Source: Desulfatirhabdium butyrativorans (GTDB lineage: Bacteria; Desulfobacterota; Desulfobacteria; Desulfobacterales; DYRK01). Taken from it: 18,000 nt of DNA. The notes beneath the pieces were generated by a model that worked only from the letters and a program-made list of their open reading frames with translations, was not told the DNA's origin and ran no database searches. Each line of letters opens with the position of its first letter. The stretch's first letter is position 1. The DNA lies in NCBI GenBank assembly GCA_020718785.1, contig DYRK01000038.1, positions 1 to 18,000 on the forward strand, written 5' to 3'. Shown piece after piece: positions 5,456 to 12,976 of this stretch. The position numbers were made by a program, and so were the translations under genes.

Positions 5456-8400
5456 ATGTTGAATGAATTGAGTAAAAACATAAATAAACAAGTTGTTATC
5501 ACGCTTACAAACGGCAAAGAAAAGCAAGGACAACTCGTAACTATTGATGCCGAAAGCAACATTATTCGTCTGCGTGATGAAAGCAATAACAGCATTTCGA
5601 TATTGATCTCAATGATTGGTATGTTTGAGCCGGTGAACAGCGCAGACAGTCTTGTGAAACCTCTGATTCGGCAATCTGAAAATGTGCCTGACAATACTAT
5701 TGAGCAAAAGATTAACGATTACGAGATGTTGCAAAAAAACATGAAAATTGAAACAACTTTTGATACGGAGATAAAAAATGCTGCTCTGCCAGTAGTAAAA
5801 TCAGATTTTACAACGCCAGTGGTGAAAAAAGATGACCTTTTAAAAGAAGCCAGAAACGCACGAGATGTTGATAAAAATTATAAAAAAGCCGAAGCGTTGT
5901 TTATTGAAGGAATTGAAAAGGAGGAAAGCTTTAAGACAAAAGAACGTGCTGTCAGAGATTTGGCAAATATGCTCGCTCAACAAATGAAAGAACCTGAAAG
6001 AGCTATTCAGATGATTAAAAAGTATCAGACAAGTTTGTCTGAATCGGATTTAAACTTGCTTTATAATTTCCATTATCAATCAGGTGAATATGAAGAAGCA
6101 ATTAAAATTGAAAAAGAATTGCTCAAAAATACTAAACAAGCAGATGCAGGACTAACGTATTATTTCAATATTGCAGAATGTTATTCAAAATTAGGTAATA
6201 ATATTGAAGCGAAGAAGAATTATGAAAATGTTGCATTGCATCTGTATAAAAAAGGTGAAACAGAAAAAGCAAAGGCTGTTTTAAAGAAATACATTCAAAA
6301 AATTGACGATCCTGAATTAAAAAAGTTTGCAAATGATGAGATAAACGATATGGCAGGGCTAACTTCTGAAAAATTTGATGCTTTTACCAAGCATTATCTC
6401 TTTTCATGCGATATGAAATATGTTGATAAAAACAGGTTATCAGGAGAAGGAAAATATATTGGTGATGATAAAGAAAAAAAAAATGATATAAAAAAATTAG
6501 AACACGCTGCTGAAACTTTGAAGAGAAATATTGCTGAAGAAAGAAGCAATATCTACTTAAATGCAGCAAAAATATTATTTGATTTAGGTGAGCAAAACAA
6601 CGATTTTTACAAATATTTGTGCAGAAGTTTCACTTCAAAAGGGGACAATGCCATTCAAAGTGGCAATTCACTTGATACTGTTAAGATTTTTTATCTCACA
6701 GCGTTAAAGGTATATAATTCTCTCTATTTTGATGAGAGGCAATCAGAAGTCGCAGATGCGAGACTGTCACTTTGCAGATTTTTATGCTCACCTTTAGGTA
6801 GAGATAAAATACCTTTGACGGATATTATTATTGAAGATACAATTAATTCTGTATTTAATCAACTCCCTGATCCAAAAAAAATTTTTGACGCGTTATGTCT
6901 GCTTTTTGCCAAAAGCCCACAGTATTCCATCAGCCGTGTTTTGAAGGCTATATATGAAAACCATGACTTTAAAAAACTCGCTTATGACTATTTAGGGTCG
7001 GATTTAAATATAAGTTATGATTCCTTTATAGAACTTTGGAAAGATAAAGCTCGAAGTATTATCAAAATTGAAAATGAATTGTCAGAGCAACTTTCGCTTT
7101 TAAGGAACTTTGAAATTGCAGAAATTTGGTTATATTCAGGAATTGATCGAATTAATAATGTAGTAGGTCAGGTACTTTTTGATTCTGATAAGGATTATTT
7201 AAATGATCTTAACAACTTGTTTGATTTGTGCATTTCATTGTGCAAGGTCAATTCTTTTGATGAAAAGCGCAATAAATGTGATGATATCGAGCAAAAAGCA
7301 AAGAGTTTTATTGGAAAAATAGAAAAAAATCCCACAAAACTCTCTATTGAAGAAATATATCCGATAATTAACAGCCTGCTTCTGACACTTAAAGCGTATC
7401 AGAAGGAACTGAGTCAAAAATCTAAACCTGAATTGGTCATAAGTTCAGCGGTTGCATCTTATCATCTCAGAGAAAACAACCAGATTGATTTTCAGGTAAA
7501 AATTGAGAATACCGCCGAAGGACACGCCGAACAGGTCGAATTTTTTATAGACAGCGATAGTGATTCTTACGAATTGCTAAGTCAACAAGCCGTTGCTTAC
7601 GGAACTATCAGAGGTCAAGATAAAGAAACACAGATTATCGCTTTACGACTCAATCCGAAAGCGATTGCCGCTAAGGCCTTTACATTGAAAGCCTACGCCA
7701 AATTCAGAACCCGACAAGGAGAGTCTGTCGAAACTTCATTACAGGAGATAGCTATTCAATTGGGAGACGCCAAAGATTTTGTTGAAATTAAACCTAATCC
7801 TTATGCACAGTGGGCAAGAGGCGGAACAGTTGTAGATAAGGCAATGTTTTTCGGCAGGGAGGAATTCATTAAAAGAGCTTACAGTGCTATCTGCAATAAT
7901 TATCGCAGTTATGTCATATACGGGCAGTTCCGTTCAGGTAAATCGTCAATTTTACATCATTTGGAACAGGAGTTGAAAACCAATTCTCAAATTATGGTGG
8001 CGGAAATCGGCGATGTGGGCAGGTTAATGGATGATAACTCGCAGACACCGTTACTTTATCAATTCCTGTTCGGTATCTTACGAAGAATCCAGAAGAGCAT
8101 ACAGGATAAAGAGCGTAACGGTTTACCGAAATTAGATTTTTCTATTCCCATAAGTCAGGAATTTTACGGACATCCTGCTCCCTTAGATTTTTTTTACGAA
8201 TTGTTTGACAATCTGAAAGAAAAGAGAAATATTTATCCTGAATGGAAAGACATCCGAATCGTTGTTACAATGGATGAATTTACATACTTGTATGAAAAGA
8301 TCGTTCAAGGCAAACTGAGTCAGGATTTTATGAAGAATTGGAAAGCATTATTGGCAACCAATTATTTTAATGTGGTTTTGGTAGCTCAGGATGTGTTTCC

Positions 8401-9001
8401 GAAATTCAGGAATAAATATGACAACGCCTTTCAGACCATGCAGCACGAAAGAGTTACCTATTTGGAAGAATCCGATGCCAAAGAATTAATTGACAGGCCG
8501 ATTCGTATAAAGATTGATCCGGAAAATGATGAAAGCCGATATACAGAACAAGAAGCGATTGACAGAATCTGCGAATTGACCGCTTGCAGTCCGTACTATA
8601 TTCAAATTTTCTGCAATCAATTAGTAGATTATATTAATGATGAAAAGCAGCCTTATATCACAAAAGCCAATGTAAACATTGTAAAAGATCGTTTGCTCAG
8701 AGGTGACAGACGGTTAGATAAAACAGCGTTTACGAATTTGATTAACAATAGCGACCCTTCTGATGATGCTATACCGCATAGCGACTTGATAAAGGTTTTG
8801 AAAAAAATTGCAGAGCATACCAAGAATGATTCTTACTGCTCAAAGAACAGAATCAATTGCGACACAAAGACGGCCATTAATGAAATTTTAAAGGATTTGG
8901 AAGATCGTGATGTGATTGATAAACACGGAGAAAAAGGCTTCCGCATCCGTGTCGGTCTGTTCAAGGAATGGTTAAATGAAAATCCTCATTTTATGGAATA
9001 A
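5456..9001 (+). CDS. Large Lsm-like / TPR-like / beta-sandwich / STAND ATPase protein
   Basis: This 1181-residue protein has several parts. Residues 1-62 (VVITLTNGKEKQGQLVTID... then IIRLRD and SILISMIGMFEP) look like an Sm/Lsm-type five-stranded RNA-binding fold. Residues about 120-640 are helical with TPR-like repeats (for example YYFNIAECYSKLGNNIEAKK). Residues about 657-775 look like an Ig/CARDB-type beta-sandwich. From N781 a STAND/AAA-type ATPase starts with NPYAQWARGG and FFGREEF (798-804), Walker A GQFRSGKSS (823-831) and Walker B IVVTMDEF (D940, E941). The C-terminus resembles a winged helix. STAND ATPases act as signal-triggered switches that oligomerise; here the TPR and beta-sandwich parts would be sensor or scaffold. 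The start lies 13 nt after the PHP gene with no clear ribosome binding site. The next gene begins 5 nt after the stop, implying a two-gene unit. No whole-protein family is known to me. Confidence 0.72.
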   Translation: MLNELSKNINKQVVITLTNGKEKQGQLVTIDAESNIIRLRDESNNSISILISMIGMFEPVNSADSLVKPLIRQSENVPDNTIEQKINDYEMLQKNMKIETTFDTEIKNAALPVVKSDFTTPVVKKDDLLKEARNARDVDKNYKKAEALFIEGIEKEESFKTKERAVRDLANMLAQQMKEPERAIQMIKKYQTSLSESDLNLLYNFHYQSGEYEEAIKIEKELLKNTKQADAGLTYYFNIAECYSKLGNNIEAKKNYENVALHLYKKGETEKAKAVLKKYIQKIDDPELKKFANDEINDMAGLTSEKFDAFTKHYLFSCDMKYVDKNRLSGEGKYIGDDKEKKNDIKKLEHAAETLKRNIAEERSNIYLNAAKILFDLGEQNNDFYKYLCRSFTSKGDNAIQSGNSLDTVKIFYLTALKVYNSLYFDERQSEVADARLSLCRFLCSPLGRDKIPLTDIIIEDTINSVFNQLPDPKKIFDALCLLFAKSPQYSISRVLKAIYENHDFKKLAYDYLGSDLNISYDSFIELWKDKARSIIKIENELSEQLSLLRNFEIAEIWLYSGIDRINNVVGQVLFDSDKDYLNDLNNLFDLCISLCKVNSFDEKRNKCDDIEQKAKSFIGKIEKNPTKLSIEEIYPIINSLLLTLKAYQKELSQKSKPELVISSAVASYHLRENNQIDFQVKIENTAEGHAEQVEFFIDSDSDSYELLSQQAVAYGTIRGQDKETQIIALRLNPKAIAAKAFTLKAYAKFRTRQGESVETSLQEIAIQLGDAKDFVEIKPNPYAQWARGGTVVDKAMFFGREEFIKRAYSAICNNYRSYVIYGQFRSGKSSILHHLEQELKTNSQIMVAEIGDVGRLMDDNSQTPLLYQFLFGILRRIQKSIQDKERNGLPKLDFSIPISQEFYGHPAPLDFFYELFDNLKEKRNIYPEWKDIRIVVTMDEFTYLYEKIVQGKLSQDFMKNWKALLATNYFNVVLVAQDVFPKFRNKYDNAFQTMQHERVTYLEESDAKELIDRPIRIKIDPENDESRYTEQEAIDRICELTACSPYYIQIFCNQLVDYINDEKQPYITKANVNIVKDRLLRGDRRLDKTAFTNLINNSDPSDDAIPHSDLIKVLKKIAEHTKNDSYCSKNRINCDTKTAINEILKDLEDRDVIDKHGEKGFRIRVGLFKEWLNENPHFME

Positions 9002-9006
9002 CTGAA

Positions 9007-10542
9007 ATGGAAAATATCATAAACCCTTTTGCAAACAAGGGCCGGATTGTAACAGGAAAAAATTTTATCGGCAGATTTGAAGGGCTGAAAACTGTTGCAA
9101 ACACTGTTACAGAACTGCCCATGCCCAATAATTTAGCAATTATCGGTTATCCGAGAATCGGCAAAAGCAGTTTGGCCAATCAGGCGATTATTCAAAAGAA
9201 AGAATGTCTGCTGGAAAAAAACAAGCTTGCGGTGTGGATTGATTTTTCAGGTTTTTCCAATCGCGAGGCTTTTTTTAAAAGTCTGGTTCGTTATTCTTTT
9301 GAGAAATTAAGACGGGCTGAGAGAGTTGATGATGAAATAAAGATAAGCGCATCGGAAGTACTGGAAAAGGGAAAAGTATGGGATGATTTGAAATATGATA
9401 TAGAGATTTATTTTGAGACGGTACGTGCCAAAGGTTATTATACTATTTTTGTTTTAGATGAATTTGATGAAGCGAGAAATAAATTTGAAAATAATACGGA
9501 AGCTTTCAGAGAAATGCGGCATCTGGGCTATGATGCACAACGATACGGAATTGCCTTTGTAACCACTTCCCGCCGAAGCATAAGAGACATCGAAATACAA
9601 AGCAAAGTCAGTTCGACGCTTGACGGTATTTTCGGAAAAGAATATCTGGCAATGTATAAGGAAAAAGAGCTTTCCGAATATTATCAGCTTTATGAAAACA
9701 TTGAAATACAACTCAGTGACAGTCAGAAAAAACGCATTGAATACTATTGCGGCAGACACCCGTATTTATTGGCGGTATTAGGATTTGAAGCTGTTGAGCG
9801 GTTTAAAGAAGGTCAGGACATTGATATTGATGCTGTTTTTAAGAAAACTCAGTTGCAGTTTGCCGATTATTATGAGCAGTTGATTGCTCTTTTAAGGGAA
9901 GATAAAACCTTTACAAATCTGCTGCAAATACTTCTCGGTCCGAAAATTGATGTAAAACCGTCTGACATTGATGAGCTTTTTATTTACGGACTTATTCAAA
10001 AAGGAGAAAAATATTTTGCCGCTTTTTCTCAGCACTTTCAGAATTATTTGAAGTTCAAAGAAAGAGATGAAAAAATAGAAGTCGAAACTTGGAAACTGAT
10101 CAGTCAGGCTGAAAAAGGATTGAGACAGCTTATTTTAAACGTGTTTGTAAAAAACTTCGGTGAAAATTGGGAAGAAAGTTATCTGAGTAAATATGCTAAG
10201 ATAGCAGATAAAAAGAAAAAATTGAATGACATATTCGCAAAATTGAGAAATGCACAGCAAAGAGATATTGACCAATACGGCAGTCTGGCTCTGAATCTGA
10301 CACTGCTTGATCAGACTTATATCCATCAGTTGTTTGATTATTTTATTCTTTTTTCATGGGATGACTTGTTCAAAACAGTTTTCCAGAAAGAAAAAAAATA
10401 TTGGAATGAAGTGAAGCAATCTCTTGAAAAAATAAGAAATCCTATGGCGCATCAGAAAATACAGCTTCTGTTGGAATGGGAAATCAAAAAAGTCGAGGAA
10501 TATTGCAGGGAAATCATAGCTATAGCGGAAAGAACAGAATAG
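9007..10542 (+). CDS. P-loop ATPase with C-terminal HEPN (Swt1-like) domain
   Basis: This 511-residue protein has an N-terminal ATPase of the AAA/STAND type: NPFANKGRIVTG then FIGRFEG (20-26), Walker A GYPRIGKSS (47-55), Walker B TIFVLDEFDEA (D151, E152) and TTSRR (sensor-like). The middle resembles a winged-helix or lid region. Residues about 370-505 form an all-helical domain beginning AEKGLRQLILNVF and containing RNPMAHQ (R477, H482). This fits the R-x4-H signature of HEPN ribonuclease domains and the general look of Swt1-type HEPN domains. Known HEPN proteins cut or bind RNA in toxin-antitoxin and antiphage systems. Together with the preceding protein it suggests an ATPase-sensor plus RNase-effector pair. 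ATP binding is well supported; nuclease activity is inferred. Some HEPN proteins have lost catalysis. Confidence 0.72.
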   Translation: MENIINPFANKGRIVTGKNFIGRFEGLKTVANTVTELPMPNNLAIIGYPRIGKSSLANQAIIQKKECLLEKNKLAVWIDFSGFSNREAFFKSLVRYSFEKLRRAERVDDEIKISASEVLEKGKVWDDLKYDIEIYFETVRAKGYYTIFVLDEFDEARNKFENNTEAFREMRHLGYDAQRYGIAFVTTSRRSIRDIEIQSKVSSTLDGIFGKEYLAMYKEKELSEYYQLYENIEIQLSDSQKKRIEYYCGRHPYLLAVLGFEAVERFKEGQDIDIDAVFKKTQLQFADYYEQLIALLREDKTFTNLLQILLGPKIDVKPSDIDELFIYGLIQKGEKYFAAFSQHFQNYLKFKERDEKIEVETWKLISQAEKGLRQLILNVFVKNFGENWEESYLSKYAKIADKKKKLNDIFAKLRNAQQRDIDQYGSLALNLTLLDQTYIHQLFDYFILFSWDDLFKTVFQKEKKYWNEVKQSLEKIRNPMAHQKIQLLLEWEIKKVEEYCREIIAIAERTE

Positions 10543-10587
10543 TTTCATTTAGATTTTTTTATTTTTTAAAATTGTCGAAGGTATAGA

Positions 10588-11628
10588 ATGAGCCATTTTA
10601 TCGGACAGATAGAAATCGAAAATTTCAGATGTTTTGACTCTCTGAAAGTGGAGAATCTCAAACGGGTGAATCTTGTCGGCGGGGATAATAATGTCGGGAA
10701 AAGTGCTTTCTTGGAGGCATTGGAAATTGTTGCCAAAACTACAGAACCCTCATCTTTGGCAATATCACTCGGATATAGCATTAAAAGAAGGCAATCTTAT
10801 GATCTCCAATTCCATGAATTTGAATTCGATTTGATTACTTATGAACAGAATACTCTGAAATTTAAAACTGACAATATCTCTATAGCGTTAAAACTATCTG
10901 ATATACCTTTATTTTTTGATACGACTCCTGATAAAGAGAGCGAGTTTGACGAGTTGTTCGTGGAAGTTATAATAAACAACAATGACTCCCGAAAAATTCC
11001 GTATAGCAAATTCGGCAGCATGATTAAAAAACATTTTTTTCCTCATAATGTGATATTAAATGAGAATATAGATTTCATACCAAGCACAAGTTTAGATGAA
11101 AGAAAACTGTCCGCCATATATGGCAGGATAGTTGACATGGGAATGACGGAAGATATTGATGGTTTTCTGAGAAATTTTGATTCCCGAATAGATTCTTTAC
11201 TCATAAGACCGACAGAACAATCCAGCATATTTAAAATAAAATTCAGAGACAGAAAGATACCTGTTCTGCTGTCTTCAATGGGAGGTGGATTGAACCGTTA
11301 TATTGCTATTGTGTGTGCAATATGGAAAAGCAAAGACGGACAACTCTTTATTGATGAAGTGGAAAACGGCATTCATTATACAAAATATGAAAAACTTTGG
11401 GAGATCATTTTCAACACAAGTAAAGAGGCAAATTGCCAAGTGTTTGCGGCTACCCATTCAAAAGAATGTATCGAAGCCTTTTCACGGACAGCAGAAAAAT
11501 GCGATCATGAGAATATAAAATATATTAATTTATCAAGAACGGTTGATAACACTGAAAAAATTGTTGCCACAGTATTAGACTCTGTCGGTCTCGAAGATCA
11601 TTTTCAGTTGGGGCTCGATGTCAGATGA
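10588..11628 (+). CDS. ABC/OLD-like AAA ATPase of a two-gene ATPase-TOPRIM system
   Basis: This 346-residue SMC/ABC-type ATPase opens with IGQIEIENFRCFDSLKVENL, typical of the RecF/OLD/AAA_15 group. Walker A is GGDNNVGKSAF (K38, S39), the signature-like motif is LSSMGGGLNRY (229-236), Walker B is LFIDEVENGIHY (D256, E257) and the switch histidine is ATHSKE (H290). There is no C-terminal TOPRIM domain as in one-piece OLD nucleases; that function is carried by the next gene, whose ATG overlaps this stop as ATGA. GAAGG at 10577-10581, 6 nt before the ATG, supports the start. The ATPase plus small TOPRIM layout resembles PARIS (AriA/AriB) and related systems, where the ATPase senses phage and controls the nuclease. 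The exact subtype cannot be set by eye. Confidence 0.82.
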   Translation: MSHFIGQIEIENFRCFDSLKVENLKRVNLVGGDNNVGKSAFLEALEIVAKTTEPSSLAISLGYSIKRRQSYDLQFHEFEFDLITYEQNTLKFKTDNISIALKLSDIPLFFDTTPDKESEFDELFVEVIINNNDSRKIPYSKFGSMIKKHFFPHNVILNENIDFIPSTSLDERKLSAIYGRIVDMGMTEDIDGFLRNFDSRIDSLLIRPTEQSSIFKIKFRDRKIPVLLSSMGGGLNRYIAIVCAIWKSKDGQLFIDEVENGIHYTKYEKLWEIIFNTSKEANCQVFAATHSKECIEAFSRTAEKCDHENIKYINLSRTVDNTEKIVATVLDSVGLEDHFQLGLDVR

Positions 11629-12296
11629 AAAATATTATTATTGTGGAAGGAATAAGTGACAAGAAATTTTTAGAAAGCTACATTGCTTATTTGCAAAAGA
11701 CTTTCCCATCACAATATTTGCTTATAAATGACATCAAAGATGCAAAAGGACAGGACGCAATATTCTCTATTTTAAAGGCTCAGAAAATTTATATTAACAA
11801 GGGAGCAACGAAAAATATCGGCATTCTCATAGACGCTGATAAGGAGGGAATAAGGACAAAAATTGAAAACAAAATAAATTCTGCAATTGAAAAGGCTTTC
11901 GATATAAAAAACGCTGTCAAAGCCCCGAATGAAATATCTCCGATTAACTATGGAAGCAATATTGTCAATATATTCTGCTATATATTCAACATTGACGGTA
12001 AAGGTGAACTGGAAGACATCCTCAAAGAAATAAGAACCGATAAGAATGCTGAAATTCCAATATGTTTGGACAGATTTGTCGAATGTATGAAAGGTTTCAA
12101 CGAAGCCTATCCCGAAAAACAGTACAAAAAGAACTTCATTAATTTCTATGGATATGAATGTATCAAAAAAGAAGGATTGAACGCTAAAGAAATAAAAGTC
12201 AAATTAAAAGAGTATGAATATTATGCTCCGCCATATTGGGATTTTGAACACGATATGTTAAAAGATCTGAAACGATTTTTAGAATTATTTCAATAG
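11625..12296 (+). CDS. TOPRIM (DUF3226/OLD-like) putative nuclease, partner of the upstream ATPase
   Basis: This 223-residue protein shows the TOPRIM pattern. A conserved glutamate follows strand 1 (IIIVEGISDKKF, E8, G9), and the DxD motif follows a later strand (GILIDADKEG, D70 and D72). The later GELEDILKEI segment (about 128-137) is typical of the DUF3226/DUF4435-like group. TOPRIM proteins of this sort are metal-dependent nucleases in OLD, Gabija and PARIS-like defence systems; in PARIS the homologous effector cuts tRNA. The start overlaps the ATPase stop by 4 nt, so the two are translationally coupled and probably form a complex. It is the last gene of the AT-rich block; the redox gene set resumes 42 nt later. 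The catalytic residues look intact. The substrate cannot be told from sequence. Confidence 0.78.
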   Translation: MKNIIIVEGISDKKFLESYIAYLQKTFPSQYLLINDIKDAKGQDAIFSILKAQKIYINKGATKNIGILIDADKEGIRTKIENKINSAIEKAFDIKNAVKAPNEISPINYGSNIVNIFCYIFNIDGKGELEDILKEIRTDKNAEIPICLDRFVECMKGFNEAYPEKQYKKNFINFYGYECIKKEGLNAKEIKVKLKEYEYYAPPYWDFEHDMLKDLKRFLELFQ

Positions 12297-12338
12297 ATCA
12301 GATTGAGTATATTGGGATATGAAACCGGAAATAAAAAC

Positions 12339-12878
12339 ATGAGAGAAATCGCTCTTCATATAATGGACATTGCGGAAAACGGAATTGCCGCGGGTGCGGA
12401 CTGCATTCATATACTTGTGGACGAGGCTGTCAGGGAGAATCGGCTGAGGGTCGAAATCCTGGACAACGGCAGGGGGATTCCTCCTGAGATACTGGAAAAA
12501 GTGACCGATCCTTTTGTGACAAGTCGTACTACCCGCCGGGTCGGACTGGGACTTTCCCTGCTGAAAGCGGCAGCGGAACGCTGTGAAGGAAACTTTGCCA
12601 TTGATTCCGAAGTCGGCAAAGGAACCCGGACAACTGCAACATTCCGATATGACCATATTGACCGGTCGCCGGTAGGGGATATTGCCGGTTCTGTTGCCCT
12701 GCTCATAGCGGGTCATGCGGAAATCGCCTTTGTCTATACCCATATTATCAACGGAAAGGATTTTGTATTGGACACCCGGGAATTTGAAAACGAAACCGGT
12801 CTTTCCCCGGCTGACCCGATGGTGAATTTTCATCTGACAAAAACTATAAGGAATGCGCTGGCTGAATTAAAGGGGTGA
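12339..12878 (+). CDS. Histidine-kinase-like ATPase domain protein (HATPase only)
   Basis: This 179-residue GHKL ATPase has no sensor or phospho-accepting histidine domain. Motifs are the N-box HIMDIAENGIAAGAD (E13, N14), the G1 box LDNGRGIPPE (D42, G44, G46), the lid TDPFVTSRTTRRVGLGLSLL (56-75) and GKGT (93-96). The residues after 105 form a short family-specific tail. The ATG at 12339 is chosen because the family begins MREIALHI(M/L)DI; a TTG at 12303 is in frame but lies against the islet end. Small HATPase proteins of this kind sit beside NuoE/NuoF-like subunits in hydrogenase and formate dehydrogenase loci. A partner for phosphotransfer is not obvious. Its stop codon is embedded in a heptad-repeat hairpin. 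Confidence 0.8.
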   Translation: MREIALHIMDIAENGIAAGADCIHILVDEAVRENRLRVEILDNGRGIPPEILEKVTDPFVTSRTTRRVGLGLSLLKAAAERCEGNFAIDSEVGKGTRTTATFRYDHIDRSPVGDIAGSVALLIAGHAEIAFVYTHIINGKDFVLDTREFENETGLSPADPMVNFHLTKTIRNALAELKG

Positions 12879-12951
12879 GGGGTGAGAGGTGAGAGGTTCG
12901 GGGTGCAGCAGTCAGTTTTCACCCCGAACCTCTCACCTCTTACCTCGCACC
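12874..12951. repeat. Heptad-repeat hairpin, copy B
   Basis: Left arm 12874-12904 consists of 7-bp units (GGTGAGG, GGTGAGA, GGTGAGA, GGTTCGG) and pairs with 12921-12951 at 28 of 31 positions around a 16-nt loop. The left arm overlaps the last codon and stop of the HATPase gene. Such a long stem could stall transcription or protect mRNA between the two genes, but no T-run follows it. Confidence 0.7.
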
Positions 12952-12976
12952 TTTCGATTAAAGAAAGGAGATATTG

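Larger units (their letters stand above)
5456..12296 (+). other. AT-rich four-gene islet, putative defence module, inserted in the redox operon
   Basis: Four same-strand genes are visibly richer in A/T, with AAA/GAA/ATT-heavy codons, than the genes on both sides. None has a link to formate or hydrogen metabolism. They encode an Lsm-like/TPR/STAND ATPase, an ATPase-HEPN protein, an ABC/OLD-like ATPase and a TOPRIM protein. Genes 1-2 are 5 nt apart, genes 2-3 are separated by 45 AT-rich nt, and genes 3-4 overlap by 4 nt. No integrase, tRNA or long direct repeat flanks the block. Foreign origin and a defence role are inferences from composition, interruption of an otherwise coherent gene set and domain content. 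Confidence 0.6.

Noticed and set aside
5456..9001. Possible fusion or frameshift joining separate genes in the 1181-residue protein
   Set aside because: The frame is open throughout, codon use is uniform, and domain boundaries are gradual, so one long multidomain protein is more likely.
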